From NCBI GenBank assembly GCA_027415455.1, contig DAIBSV010000012.1, forward strand, positions 1,717-23,013: 21,297 nucleotides of DNA. Direction: 5' to 3'. The notes beneath the pieces were generated by a model. It was not told the origin of the DNA, did no database searches, and worked only from the letters and a program-made list of their open reading frames with translations. Source of the DNA: Nitrospirota bacterium. GTDB lineage: Bacteria; Nitrospirota_A; Leptospirillia; Leptospirillales; Leptospirillaceae. Position numbers and translations under genes: made by a program. This document shows positions 7,389-15,353 of this stretch, one piece after another (the stretch's first letter is position 1; every line of letters begins with the position of its first letter).

Positions 7389-8010
7389 AGGCGCTCCACC
7401 CTTTTTCCGTCACGAGATAATGGACGGGAACGTCCCCCGCCCCGGAGGGGATCTCCGGAACGACCTGCTCGGAAAAGGCCAGACCCGCCCGGATTCCCCC
7501 GATCCCGGCCCGGGCGAGAAGCCGGTCGTAATAGCCCCGTCCGTACCCCAGGCGGCGGCCGGCCCGGTCGAAGCCGACCCCCGGAAGAAGAAAGAGGTCC
7601 ACCGCCTCCGGGGAAACGGCTTCCCGGGTCTCCGGTTCGAGGATGCCGAAGGGGCCGGGAGTCAGGGGTTCGTCCTTGCGCCAGGGTCTAAGGACGATCT
7701 CCCGGGAGTGGCGGAGGGAGGGGAGAAGAATGCGGGTTCCTTCCGCGTTTTCCGCAAAGAGCCCCGAAAGGATGGGACGGGTGTCGATCTCGCTTCCGAA
7801 GGAGAGGAAAAGGGCGAGGGTGAAAGGTCCTTCATTCGACCTCCTGAGCCTCCGGATCAGGGCCAGGGCGTGTTCTCCCGCCGCCTGGGAATGCCGTTTC
7901 CGTTCTTCTTTCGGGAGCGCGTCCCGCCGGGCCACGAGTCCCCGCCGCATCTCCTTCTTCTCCCTGACCAGCAGGGACTCCTTGTCCAGAAGACGCTCTT
8001 CATGGCTCAC
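7381..8010 (-). CDS. 5-formyltetrahydrofolate cyclo-ligase
   Basis: ATP-dependent enzyme of the 5-FCL/MTHFS family (YgfA/Fau) that returns 5-formyl-THF to 5,10-methenyl-THF. About 209 residues with the expected basic N-terminal helix (MRRGLVARRDALPKEERK), the SEIDTRPI segment and the C-terminal nucleotide-binding LLPGVGFDRAGRRLGYGRGYYDR motif, which is diagnostic. The frame is open to 8112, but GTG at 8008-8010 has AGGAG 10 nt upstream and gives the normal family length; the extra N-terminal residues are low-complexity and overlap the amidase. It overlaps the amidase end by 11 nt and folE by 8 nt, so all three form one transcript. It supplies the same methenyl-THF pool as FolD. Confidence 0.93.
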   Translation of the reverse strand: MSHEERLLDKESLLVREKKEMRRGLVARRDALPKEERKRHSQAAGEHALALIRRLRRSNEGPFTLALFLSFGSEIDTRPILSGLFAENAEGTRILLPSLRHSREIVLRPWRKDEPLTPGPFGILEPETREAVSPEAVDLFLLPGVGFDRAGRRLGYGRGYYDRLLARAGIGGIRAGLAFSEQVVPEIPSGAGDVPVHYLVTEKGWSACG

Positions 8011-9397
8011 GGGATGAGAGCTCCTGGTGGGCAAGGCGAACGGAGGGGATGGGTCGGGTCGCCTCCGGATGGACGCTCGCGTAGTAGGCCACGATGCCCC
8101 GGTAGAGGGCAATGGCCGTTTTCTGACGGAAGCGGGAGGAGTCCATCAGGCGGGCGTCGGTCCGGTTCGAGAGAAAGTTGACCTCGGTCAGGACCGCCGG
8201 CATCGTCGTTCCCATGATGACGTAGAAAGGAGCCTGGCGGATCCCCAGGTCCCGGACGGGATAATCCGCCTCCAGGGAACGGGCCAGATTGCCGTCGATC
8301 TCCTGCGCCAGCTCCCACGAACGTTTTTTCTTGTGGTTGATCTTGAGGGTCAGCAGGATGGCCGAAAGGTCTCCACGGGAGACTCCCAGGGCGCTGTTCT
8401 CCCTCTGGGCGATGCGCTGGGCCCGGGCATCGCTCGAATGGAGGTTCAGGAGAAAGGTCTCCATCCCCCGGACCGACCGGTCCGGATCGGCATTGGCGTG
8501 GACAGACAGAAAAAGATCGCCGTGGCTCTCGTTCGCGATGCGGGTTCGCTCGGAAAGGGGAACGAAGTGATCGTCGCTCCGGGTCAGGATGACAAGAAAG
8601 CGGGGATCCCGGTCGAGAATCCGCCGGAGCCGCTTCACGATGTCGAGGACCAGGGTCTTTTCGCAGACCCCGCTCACGGAGGTCGTCCCGCAGTCGCGGC
8701 CGCCGTGTCCGGCGTCGAGGACAACCCGGAAGGGACGCGCAGACGGATCGAAGGAAGCGGCCAGGAGGCGGGGTCTGGAGGTGTCAAGCGATGGCACGGC
8801 TCCGGAGGGGGCGGAATGGGGAGCGGCCGGCGAGGGGGTGACCGGGGAGGAGGATGGGGGAAGGGGCTTTCCGGGGATGACGATCCGCCGGCGCCGGTGG
8901 GCCGGGGCGGTTCGCGCCACGGGGGCGGCTCCCTTTCCTGGGCCGACCGCGAAATCCATCACGATTCGGTGGGGATGGGAAAGCATGAAGATCTTCGGCG
9001 GAGGAACGGGACGGACGAACCGGATCGATAGGCGGGTGGTCCTCCCCGAGGGATCGTAGGCGATGCTGATCGCCGACAGGTATTTCCGGAATTCGGGAGA
9101 GCGGACGACCAGGGACCTGTGAACGCCGGCCCCGGGCATCACTCCCTTGAGGCTGACCGAAGGTCGGTCCGTCGTCTTCGAAGAGAGTCGGGGCTTTGCC
9201 GTTGCGCGGTCCATCGCGAGGACGATCCGGACGGTGTGCCGGTGAAGGCCGACCCTCACCTTCTGGATGAAGGAAAGATCAGCGGCCGGGGACAACCCCG
9301 GGAAGACAAGGAGGATCAGGAGCGAAAAAAGAATCGGTCCCGGATGGATAAGGGATTTCCGAACAAGAAGGTCTGTGTTTTCCTTGAAATCCGGCAT
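8000..9397 (-). CDS. N-acetylmuramoyl-L-alanine amidase with AMIN domain
   Basis: Periplasmic zinc amidase (Amidase_3, AmiA/B/C type) that removes stem peptides from peptidoglycan, normally for daughter-cell separation. Of 465 residues, 1-39 are a signal peptide (basic start, hydrophobic PILFSLLILLVF, cleavage about AA-D40). Residues 42-150 form an AMIN domain, which targets the enzyme to the septum or wall. A proline- and serine-rich linker (about 160-220) precedes the catalytic domain. The zinc ligands H231 (DAGHGG), E246 and H300 (SVHAN) and the catalytic E405 (LTEVNFLSN) are all present, and a helix between H300 and E405 could be the autoinhibitory region of AmiC-type enzymes. The ATG at 9395-9397 follows GGGAG by 7 nt. 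First gene of the operon with the cyclo-ligase and folE; an unusual pairing. Confidence 0.95.
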   Translation of the reverse strand: MPDFKENTDLLVRKSLIHPGPILFSLLILLVFPGLSPAADLSFIQKVRVGLHRHTVRIVLAMDRATAKPRLSSKTTDRPSVSLKGVMPGAGVHRSLVVRSPEFRKYLSAISIAYDPSGRTTRLSIRFVRPVPPPKIFMLSHPHRIVMDFAVGPGKGAAPVARTAPAHRRRRIVIPGKPLPPSSSPVTPSPAAPHSAPSGAVPSLDTSRPRLLAASFDPSARPFRVVLDAGHGGRDCGTTSVSGVCEKTLVLDIVKRLRRILDRDPRFLVILTRSDDHFVPLSERTRIANESHGDLFLSVHANADPDRSVRGMETFLLNLHSSDARAQRIAQRENSALGVSRGDLSAILLTLKINHKKKRSWELAQEIDGNLARSLEADYPVRDLGIRQAPFYVIMGTTMPAVLTEVNFLSNRTDARLMDSSRFRQKTAIALYRGIVAYYASVHPEATRPIPSVRLAHQELSSREP

Positions 9398-9452
9398 TCC
9401 ATGGCTCCCGTTTTTGGGATGAATCCGAAGAGAGAAGAGTCCTGTCGGATTA

Positions 9453-9480
9453 ATTCTACGAACTTTTCATGAAAGTTCAA
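9453..9480 (-). promoter_or_regulatory. Amidase-operon promoter with an embedded inverted repeat
   Basis: On the minus strand TTGAAC (9475-9480) and TAGAAT (9453-9458) are separated by 16 nt. An inverted repeat with 7-bp arms, GAACTTT (9460-9466) and AAAGTTC (9472-9478), fills the spacer and touches the -35, where a repressor would block polymerase. The protein that might bind is unknown. Confidence 0.45.
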
Positions 9481-9528
9481 CTATTTTTTTGAATCGGAGG
9501 CCGGGGCTCCCATCCTTCCATTTTTTTG

Positions 9529-9534
9529 TATAAT
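9529..9534 (+). promoter_or_regulatory. Consensus TATAAT (-10) upstream of the PBP-activator gene
   Basis: A perfect TATAAT follows a T-tract and G (TTTTTTTG). No good -35 is at the usual distance. Transcription would start near 9541, leaving a leader of about 80 nt before ATG 9623. Confidence 0.4.
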
Positions 9535-9622
9535 GGGGGTCTGCAGGCGGCGCGACTGCCGCAATGCTGTGCGGAGCATGGGGAGGCTGAGCCATGGCCG
9601 GCCGTATCGATTGGGGAGACTT

Positions 9623-11806
9623 ATGCAAAAGGAACGGCCGGGGATCGGGAGATCCCGGGAGCCGGGAAACGGGCGGACACGATTTCGAAGCAGGACCCTG
9701 ACTGCGCTTCCCGCGCTTTTTCTCCTCCTATGTCTTCCCCCGGCTCGTGGATTGCCGGAGACGCTCGCGGGAGCCCCCGCAACTTCCGCTGCTTCCGCTC
9801 CGGACATCTCCCTCCCCGTACTCCCGCCCCCGACTCCTCCGCCCCCCCCTCCCGCCACTCCCGCCGCGCTTTCGCTGGCCGCCCTGATTTCCGAGGGCCG
9901 GGATGCCTTCCGGTCGGGAGATTACAGGCGGGCCTACGATCTTCTCGAAGAGGCCCTGCTCGATTCCGGTTCGGCGGGGTTGCCTCCTGAGGCGGTCGTG
10001 GATCTGGCCTCCGCAAGCCGCCGGGTCGGCCATTCGGGACGGGCCGTTTCCCTTCTCCTTCCTCTCGTGGTGGCCAGTGGCAAGGGAACCCTTTCTCCGC
10101 CGCTCCTGTCCAGGGTCCGTTACGAGCTGGCGATGGCCGACCGGGACCGGGGCAACGCGGAAGGGGCGATCCGCCAGCTTCTACCCGTCTTTCCCGAACT
10201 GACCCGTTCCTCGAGAATCCGCCATGCGACGGGAATCCTTCTCGACTACTGGCGCCGTGCGGACCCTGTGGCCGGCGTGATCGGGATGGGCCAGTCCTTA
10301 AACCGCCTCGATCCCCCGGACCAGAAGGTCGTCATGACCCGGACGATCGATCTGGTCTTCAATTCCGTCCGGGACGAACAGGGCCTCCTCAAGATCCTCT
10401 CCTCATTTCCCAGGGACTTTCCCGGGGACTACGCCGCCTACCGGCTTGCGGTCCTCGAGTCCCGCGCAAATCATCCCAGGGACGCCGAAAGGACCCTGCT
10501 ACGCATGATCCTCTCCTATCCCGAGTCCCTTTACGTGGCCGAGGCGGAACATCTGCTCGACCGGCTCTCCATGGGAGGAAAAACACCCTCGGTCGGACTC
10601 ATCCTGCCCGACATTTCCAGGGGGCTTCTCAAGCCCTACATGCAGTCCATCCTGTCCGGAGCGGTCCTGGCCCTTTCACATGGATCCCCCGGGACTCCGG
10701 ACCTGATCGTCCGCTTCGTCGGAGCACGCGAGAGCTATGCGCGCTGGTATCGCGATCTGGTCGACCAGGAGAAGGTGGGCGCCCTGATCGGCCCATTTCT
10801 GGCCCGGGACCTGGTATCAGTCCGGTCGCGGCTCGTGAAGGACCAGATCCTCGCGGTGACCCCCACGCTTCCCGCCGACTCCGGGATCCGGTTCATGATC
10901 AGCATGGCCAGCACCCCCGGCATGGTCTCCCGGGCGATTTCCGGCTTCTCCCTCTCGCTTGTCCCCAAGGCACGCGTCGCGATCCTCTACCCCACCGACT
11001 ACTACGGACGCTCCGTCCGGGATGCCGTCTCGAAGGCCCTCGCCGCAGGAGGGGGAACGGTCGTTGCGGCCATTCCGCTTTCTCCGGCCCGCGGAATGCG
11101 GCAGGAGGCAATCCTTCGTCTTCGGAGATTCGGACGGAATGTGGATGTTCCGGAGAAGGGGGCTCTCGGGGACGGCTTCGCATCCCGGTCGGGGGACTTC
11201 GTCTCCTACGGGGGGAAATCCTACTATCTCGTCTATCCTTCCAGACAGTCCTCCGGGGATCGTCCGCTCCCTTTCTTTTTCAAGCCGGATTTCGATATCA
11301 TTGCCTTCCCGAACGACTCGCGCCATCCCTTCAAGGTGCTCGACGAGCTCGTCTACAAGGATATCCAGAACGTGGATGTCCTGGCGAACGAGTCCCTGAT
11401 GATGGCCCGCCGCCAGTGGGACATGGTCTCCGACATCCACAACCCCCTCTTCAGCGTGGCTCCCGTCAACATGTTCCATGCGGGTCGGGGAGAATCCCGG
11501 GACAGGGAGCGCCAGGAGATCTACGCCCGTCTGAAACGGGTCACCGGGCGGAGTCCCGACCTTCTGGAGATCGAGTCCTACGATTGCGCGGCCTTTCTGG
11601 CTTCCCTCTTCCGGGAGGGCTTCCGGACCCGCTACCATCTCGGCGTGACGGCGCTGGCCAAAAAATCCTACAATGGGCTTTCCGGCCCTGTCTCGTGGGG
11701 ACCGGCCGGCGAAATGTCCCGGATCTATACCTTGTACCGGTTCTCGGGAGGAGACTGGCTGGCGGTGTCGACCCAGCCGGTGACCGTCGGCGGGAGCCGC
11801 CACTAG
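9623..11806 (+). CDS. PBP-activator/LppC-like TPR plus periplasmic-binding protein
   Basis: A 727-residue exported protein. Residues 1-43 look like a signal peptide (many arginines, then LTALPALFLLLCLPPARG); the LLLC is not a proper lipobox because glycine, alanine or serine is missing before the cysteine. A run of prolines (about 65-80) follows, then helical TPR-like repeats (about 85-310) and, from about 318, a type I periplasmic-binding fold (VGLILPDIS, VGALIGPF, ARVAILYPTDYYGRSVRDAV). This order matches the penicillin-binding-protein activators (LpoA-like) and related receptor-like proteins; whether it activates a PBP or binds a solute is not shown. ATG 9623 has GGGGAG just upstream; the frame extends to 9533, where no site is seen. 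Divergent from the amidase, so a peptidoglycan role is reasonable. Followed after 24 nt by the M50 protease. Confidence 0.72.
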   Translation: MQKERPGIGRSREPGNGRTRFRSRTLTALPALFLLLCLPPARGLPETLAGAPATSAASAPDISLPVLPPPTPPPPPPATPAALSLAALISEGRDAFRSGDYRRAYDLLEEALLDSGSAGLPPEAVVDLASASRRVGHSGRAVSLLLPLVVASGKGTLSPPLLSRVRYELAMADRDRGNAEGAIRQLLPVFPELTRSSRIRHATGILLDYWRRADPVAGVIGMGQSLNRLDPPDQKVVMTRTIDLVFNSVRDEQGLLKILSSFPRDFPGDYAAYRLAVLESRANHPRDAERTLLRMILSYPESLYVAEAEHLLDRLSMGGKTPSVGLILPDISRGLLKPYMQSILSGAVLALSHGSPGTPDLIVRFVGARESYARWYRDLVDQEKVGALIGPFLARDLVSVRSRLVKDQILAVTPTLPADSGIRFMISMASTPGMVSRAISGFSLSLVPKARVAILYPTDYYGRSVRDAVSKALAAGGGTVVAAIPLSPARGMRQEAILRLRRFGRNVDVPEKGALGDGFASRSGDFVSYGGKSYYLVYPSRQSSGDRPLPFFFKPDFDIIAFPNDSRHPFKVLDELVYKDIQNVDVLANESLMMARRQWDMVSDIHNPLFSVAPVNMFHAGRGESRDRERQEIYARLKRVTGRSPDLLEIESYDCAAFLASLFREGFRTRYHLGVTALAKKSYNGLSGPVSWGPAGEMSRIYTLYRFSGGDWLAVSTQPVTVGGSRH

Positions 11807-11830
11807 AAGATCGATCGGAGTGTCCGAAGG

Positions 11831-12538
11831 TTGGAACATTTTCATCTGCACGCGGGTATGGACTGGCTTCGCCAGACCGGATCGGAAGTTCTGATCATAG
11901 GATTCCCCCTTCTCTTTGCCGTCGTTCTCCATGAAATCGCCCACGGCCTCGTGGCTGACCGGCTGGGCGATTCCACGGCGCGCCTCGCGGGGCGGCTCAC
12001 ACTGAACCCCCTGGCGCACATCGATCCTTTCGGGACGATCCTTCTCCCGCTGGCCCTGATCCTTCTCCACACCGGCTTTCTGTTCGGGTACGCCAAACCC
12101 GTTCCCATCGTGGAGCGGAACCTGAACAATCCCCGCCGAGACATGATGGCGGTCGCCGCCGCAGGCCCCCTCTCGAACCTCCTCCAGGCCTTCGTCTACA
12201 TGTCCCTGCTTCACCTTCTTCTTTCGGGAGGCGTTTCGGAGGGCGGCATGGAGGAACTTCCCTCACTCCTGGCCCAGGTCTTCCGGATGGGCATCGAGAT
12301 CAACGTCGTCCTCTTCGTCTTCAACCTGATTCCCCTGCCGCCCCTCGACGGAGGACGGGTTCTCTCGGGGCTCCTGTCGGCCCGGGCCGCGCGGGGACTC
12401 TCCCGCGTCGAGCCCTACGGCGTCCTGATCATCATGGGCCTCATCTTCCTCGATCCCTGGCTCGGGATCATGTCCCGGTTCGTCTGGCCCGTCATGGGAG
12501 CCCTCTCCTCCTGGATCCTCTCCCTGGCCACATCCTGA
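11831..12538 (+). CDS. Site-2 protease family (M50) membrane metalloprotease
   Basis: A 235-residue membrane protein of the compact M50B type that cleaves peptide bonds within the bilayer. The zinc site is clear: HEIAH (34-38) in the first helix, and the third ligand in LPLPPLDGGR (167-176). The conserved NPLAHIDPFG (59-68) and the GYAKPVP stretch (86-92) are typical of this subfamily. No PDZ domain is present, unlike RseP. Start is uncertain: TTG at 11831 has GGAG 10 nt upstream; ATG at 11858 is shorter with a weaker site. Substrates are unknown. It lies 24 nt after the PBP-activator-like gene and 25 nt before trpS; M50 next to trpS is a familiar bacterial gene order. Confidence 0.92.
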   Translation: MEHFHLHAGMDWLRQTGSEVLIIGFPLLFAVVLHEIAHGLVADRLGDSTARLAGRLTLNPLAHIDPFGTILLPLALILLHTGFLFGYAKPVPIVERNLNNPRRDMMAVAAAGPLSNLLQAFVYMSLLHLLLSGGVSEGGMEELPSLLAQVFRMGIEINVVLFVFNLIPLPPLDGGRVLSGLLSARAARGLSRVEPYGVLIIMGLIFLDPWLGIMSRFVWPVMGALSSWILSLATS

Positions 12539-12563
12539 GATCTTAAACTTAGAAGGAGAATGC

Positions 12564-13568
12564 GTGGAACATCCCGCCCCGCCGATCATCGGCCGCATCG
12601 TCAGCGGCATCCAGCCCTCCGGCCGCCTCCATCTGGGGAACTACATGGGCGCGGTCAAAAACTGGATCGAACTCCAGGAGCGCCACGACTGCTTTTTCTT
12701 CATAGCCGACTGGCACGCCCTGTCGACGAACTACGAAGATACCCGGCGGCTCCGGAGCCATGTGACGGAGATGCTCGCGGACTGGCTCTCGCTTGGGCTC
12801 GATCCGGAGCGGTGCACCCTTTTCCAGCAGTCCCACGTCAGGGAGCATGCCGAGCTCTATCTTCTCCTGGGCATGATGACCCCGGTCGCCTGGCTCCTCA
12901 GGAACCCCACCTACAAGGACCAGATGGTTCAGATCGAGAACCGGGATCTCGCCATGTACGGATTCCTGGGATATCCGGTCCTCCAGACCGCCGACATCGT
13001 CCTCTACCGGCCCACCCATGTCCCGGTGGGGCAGGACCAGGTTCCGCATCTCGAGCTGGCCCGCGAAATCGTCCGCCGTTTCACCTCCCTTTACGGGGAG
13101 GTCTTCCCCGAGCCTCTGCCCCTTTTGACGGAGACACCGAAGCTCCCGGGCCTCGACGGCAGGAAGATGAGCAAGAGCTACGGCAACTGCGTCTTCGTCT
13201 CCGACACGGCCGAGGCCGTCTGGGAGAAGCTCCGGACGATGAAGACCGACGAGCGCAGAAAGCGCCGGAACGATCCCGGCAACCCCGAGGACTGTCCCGT
13301 CTTCTCCCTCCACGGCTCCTTCACGCCCCTTCCGGTCATCCAGGAGATCGACCGGGGATGCCGGTCGGCCACCATCGGATGCATCGACTGCAAGAAGATT
13401 CTGGCGGAAGGGGTCGAAGCTCTTCTGGCGCCGGCCCGGGCGAGGCGCCGGGAGATCGAGAGCCGGCCGGGACTTCTCTCCGAAGTTCTCGAAGCCGGTC
13501 GGGCGAAGGCGGCCCGCGAGGCGGAGAGGACCATGGAGAAGGTGCGGGAGGCGATGAAGATTTCCTGA
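12564..13568 (+). CDS. trpS: Tryptophanyl-tRNA synthetase
   Basis: Charges tRNA-Trp with tryptophan. The 334-residue class I synthetase has the HIGH-type motif HLGN (23-26) in SGRLHLGNYMGA, the KMSKS loop (201-205) in GRKMSKSYGN, and the VPVGQDQVPHLELARE stretch (153-167). Length is normal. The start is GTG 12564 with AGAAGGAG 5 nt upstream; an out-of-frame ATG at 12560 is a distraction. Last gene of the plus-strand operon: in many relatives trpS is followed by scpA and scpB, but here a decayed IS605 element follows instead. Residues 219-330 contain the helical anticodon-binding part with no sign of damage. Confidence 0.98.
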   Translation: MEHPAPPIIGRIVSGIQPSGRLHLGNYMGAVKNWIELQERHDCFFFIADWHALSTNYEDTRRLRSHVTEMLADWLSLGLDPERCTLFQQSHVREHAELYLLLGMMTPVAWLLRNPTYKDQMVQIENRDLAMYGFLGYPVLQTADIVLYRPTHVPVGQDQVPHLELAREIVRRFTSLYGEVFPEPLPLLTETPKLPGLDGRKMSKSYGNCVFVSDTAEAVWEKLRTMKTDERRKRRNDPGNPEDCPVFSLHGSFTPLPVIQEIDRGCRSATIGCIDCKKILAEGVEALLAPARARRREIESRPGLLSEVLEAGRAKAAREAERTMEKVREAMKIS

Positions 13569-13580
13569 GGGGAAGGGAGT

Positions 13581-13603
13581 CCTGGCCTATTTTATCGGCC
13601 GGG
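13581..13603. terminator. Hairpin downstream of trpS
   Basis: CCTGGCC (13581-13587) pairs with GGCCGGG (13597-13603), one G-T pair, around an AT-rich 9-nt loop. There is no T-tract after it, so it may be a weak terminator, or the subterminal hairpin at the left end of the IS605 relic. Confidence 0.4.
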
Positions 13604-13659
13604 GTGTTACGAAAGATACCGATTCGTTTGACCCCTTTTGATCCCTGCAGTGTGCAGAT

Positions 13660-13950
13660 CTGATCCGGAGTCCGTTTCTGCTCGATGTACTGGCGAACCA
13701 TGGAAGCAGGCTCGTCGCCACGGCTTCCGGCAAAGAATGAGGGCCACCGGAGCGCTCCACTCCAAAACTGCCTTGCTGGGGCAGGGAAGACGATTGGGCC
13801 TCCTTGTCTCCCCATTCCCCATCCTGACCTTTCTTCTGGCTCGGTATTCGGCCAGTCAGGCCCTTGAGAGCGTCCCGTTTCCCCTTATGGCCGCGCATTC
13901 CCCGGCTCCTGCCCGGAATCACTTCGTCAACGTGTTCTGGGCGTGAATCA
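13660..13950 (-). pseudogene. IS200/IS605 transposase TnpA remnant
   Basis: Two minus-strand frames together read as the C-terminal two thirds of a Y1 (HUH) transposase. Upstream comes PEHVDEV, corresponding to the HUH strand PDHVHxxV with the second histidine changed to aspartate, and ALKGLTGRI, corresponding to the usual KGxTSRxL helix. After a frameshift near 13770-13800 comes LRWPSFFAGSRGDEPASMVRQYIEQKRTP, which parallels LWSPSYFAGS...VIRRYIEQQ near the protein end. The catalytic tyrosine would be the Y in RQYIEQ. The lost HUH histidine and the frameshift make it inactive. Similarity was judged by eye only. Confidence 0.7.
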
Positions 13951-14077
13951 TCCGAAGCGGAATCGAGGTGTCGATTATTGATGGCTCTGTGGAGATTGGA
14001 AAAAAGTTTTCCTTCAAGGCGGAAAGAAAAGAAACGAGGGAGGTGTCCGATTCCGACCGTCAGACCGCCAGAGGGTT

Positions 14078-14218
14078 CGTCCGAACTGCGGCCCACGCCG
14101 CGACCGGAATGAAGGCGTCGATTCCGGCCGCAAGGCCGGAGCGAAGCCGTCCCCCATGAAGCAGGAGGTCAGCGTCGTTCCTCTTCAGGCAGGGATTTTG
14201 AGTCGGACGGAGACGAGG
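14078..14218 (+). pseudogene. IS605 TnpB C-terminal remnant
   Basis: In one plus-strand frame the sequence reads a worn zinc-ribbon half (CGPRRDRNEG, resembling CGxxHDRDxNAxxNIRNEG with residues lost) and then DSGRKAGAKPSPMKQEVSVV, the kind of tail with a SPMKQE motif seen at the end of many OrfB/TnpB proteins. The rest of the nuclease, including its RuvC acidic residues, is missing. The frame runs on into the antisense of the reductase without a stop of its own. Confidence 0.6.
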
Positions 14219-15220
14219 TCAGCGCCCCACCGTCTTCATCATCTCCTCGGGGTAGCGCTCTCCGGCCGCGGAGCCGGGAGGGAAGGCCTGGGCCAGACGG
14301 ACGACGTCGATGAAGGAAATGGAGCGCTTGAGGGTGGCGGCGTTCTCCTCGAGATGGGCCAAGGTCTTGGCTCCCGGGATCGGGACGATCTCGGGCCCCT
14401 GGGCATAGATCCAGGCGAGGGCCACCTGGGCGGGAGTCATCTGGTGCTTTCGGGCAATTTCCTCGAGGGTGTCGAGGAGCTTGCTGTTCTTCTCAAGGTT
14501 TTCCTTCTGGAAGCGCGGGGTCCTGGCCCGATAGTCACCCTGGGGAAGATCCTCCACCGACCGGATGCGGGAGGTGAGGAAGCCCCGGCCGAGCGGGCTG
14601 TAGGGAACGAACCCGATGCCGAGCTGTCGGCAGGCCGGAATGATTTCCGTCTCGGGGTCCCGGGACCAGAGGGAGTATTCGCTCTGGACCGCCGCCACGG
14701 GATGGATGCGGTGCGCCCGCCGCAGGGTTTCCGGTCCCGGCTCGGAGAGGCCGATGTACCGGACCTTCCCCTCCCGGACAAGCTCCGCCATGGCCCCGAC
14801 TGTCTCTTCGATCGGGACGGCCGGATCGACCCGATGCTGGTAGTAGAGATCGATGGTCTCGACACCGAGACGCCGGAGAGAGGCCTCGCAGGCCGACCGG
14901 ACATATTCCGGACGCCCGTCGATCCCCCGTTTCGAAGGGTCCGAAGGGTCCCGGACGATCCCGAACTTCGTCGCCAGGACGACCTGGTTCCTTTTGCCCG
15001 CGATGGCCTTTCCGACAAGCTCTTCGTTCGCGCCGTGGCCATACATGTCGGCGGTGTCGAGAAAGGTGATCCCCAGTTCGATCGCCCGGTGAATGGTGGC
15101 GATCGACTCCGCCGGGTCGGGCGTTCCGTAGAACTCCGACATCCCCATGCATCCGAGCCCCATGGCGGAGACCTTGAGGCCGCTTCGCCCCAGATAACGC
15201 TCTTCCATATTCGCGTCCAT
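14219..15220 (-). CDS. Aldo/keto reductase
   Basis: NADPH-dependent TIM-barrel oxidoreductase, probably cytoplasmic, reducing aldehydes or ketones. The 333 residues show the family tetrad D55 (FLDTADMYG), Y60, K85 (LATKFG) and H129 (LYYQHRVD), followed by [10 protein letters not shown], the [11 protein letters not shown] strand, YSPLGRGFL and the C-terminal cofactor motif [16 protein letters not shown]. The wording is that of the YajO/AKR13-like group. Substrate unknown. ATG 15220 has AAAGG close upstream; a second ATG at 15208 with AGGA further away is possible. It stands alone, divergent from the cobalamin operon, with the IS605 relic touching its 3' end. Confidence 0.93.
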   Translation of the reverse strand: MDANMEERYLGRSGLKVSAMGLGCMGMSEFYGTPDPAESIATIHRAIELGITFLDTADMYGHGANEELVGKAIAGKRNQVVLATKFGIVRDPSDPSKRGIDGRPEYVRSACEASLRRLGVETIDLYYQHRVDPAVPIEETVGAMAELVREGKVRYIGLSEPGPETLRRAHRIHPVAAVQSEYSLWSRDPETEIIPACRQLGIGFVPYSPLGRGFLTSRIRSVEDLPQGDYRARTPRFQKENLEKNSKLLDTLEEIARKHQMTPAQVALAWIYAQGPEIVPIPGAKTLAHLEENAATLKRSISFIDVVRLAQAFPPGSAAGERYPEEMMKTVGR

Positions 15221-15253
15221 CCTGCCTTTCGGCGTTGAAAGGAGTCCAAGTGT

Positions 15254-15282
15254 TTGAACGACGGGTTAAATGGCATTATGCT
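15254..15282 (+). promoter_or_regulatory. Predicted sigma-70 promoter of the cobalamin operon
   Basis: TTGAAC (15254-15259), 17-nt spacer, TATGCT (15277-15282). Transcription would begin near 15289, leaving a 65-nt leader that carries the hairpin at 15310-15331. The space is too short for a full cobalamin riboswitch and none of its conserved boxes is seen. Confidence 0.55.
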
Positions 15283-15309
15283 AACACAGGTGGCAATTCC
15301 GGACAAACA

Positions 15310-15331
15310 GGCGGAAAAGGATTTTTCCGCC
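15310..15331 (+). promoter_or_regulatory. Strong hairpin in the cobalamin operon leader
   Basis: GGCGGAAAA (15310-15318) and TTTTCCGCC (15323-15331) are perfect complements around a GGAT loop. The GAGGGG ribosome site (15339-15344) lies 8 nt downstream. No T-tract follows, so an effect on RNA stability or ribosome access is more likely than termination. Confidence 0.5.
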
Positions 15332-15353
15332 GGAACACGAGGGGATGACCTGC

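Larger units (their letters stand above)
13604..14218. mobile_element. Relic of an IS605-type element (tnpA and tnpB back to back)
   Basis: This 600-nt stretch between trpS and the aldo/keto reductase holds a tnpA remnant on the minus strand (left) and a tnpB tail on the plus strand (right), the divergent order known from IS605. The middle, including nearly all of tnpB, is gone and both reading frames are damaged. No gene in it should be functional. The right boundary lies almost on the reductase stop codon. Confidence 0.7.

Noticed and set aside
9623..9750. Lipoprotein signal on the PBP-activator-like protein.
   Set aside because: The cysteine follows LLL, not the small residue that a lipobox requires.
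15283..15353. Cobalamin riboswitch before the cobC-like gene.
   Set aside because: The leader is too short and no B12-box sequence is seen.
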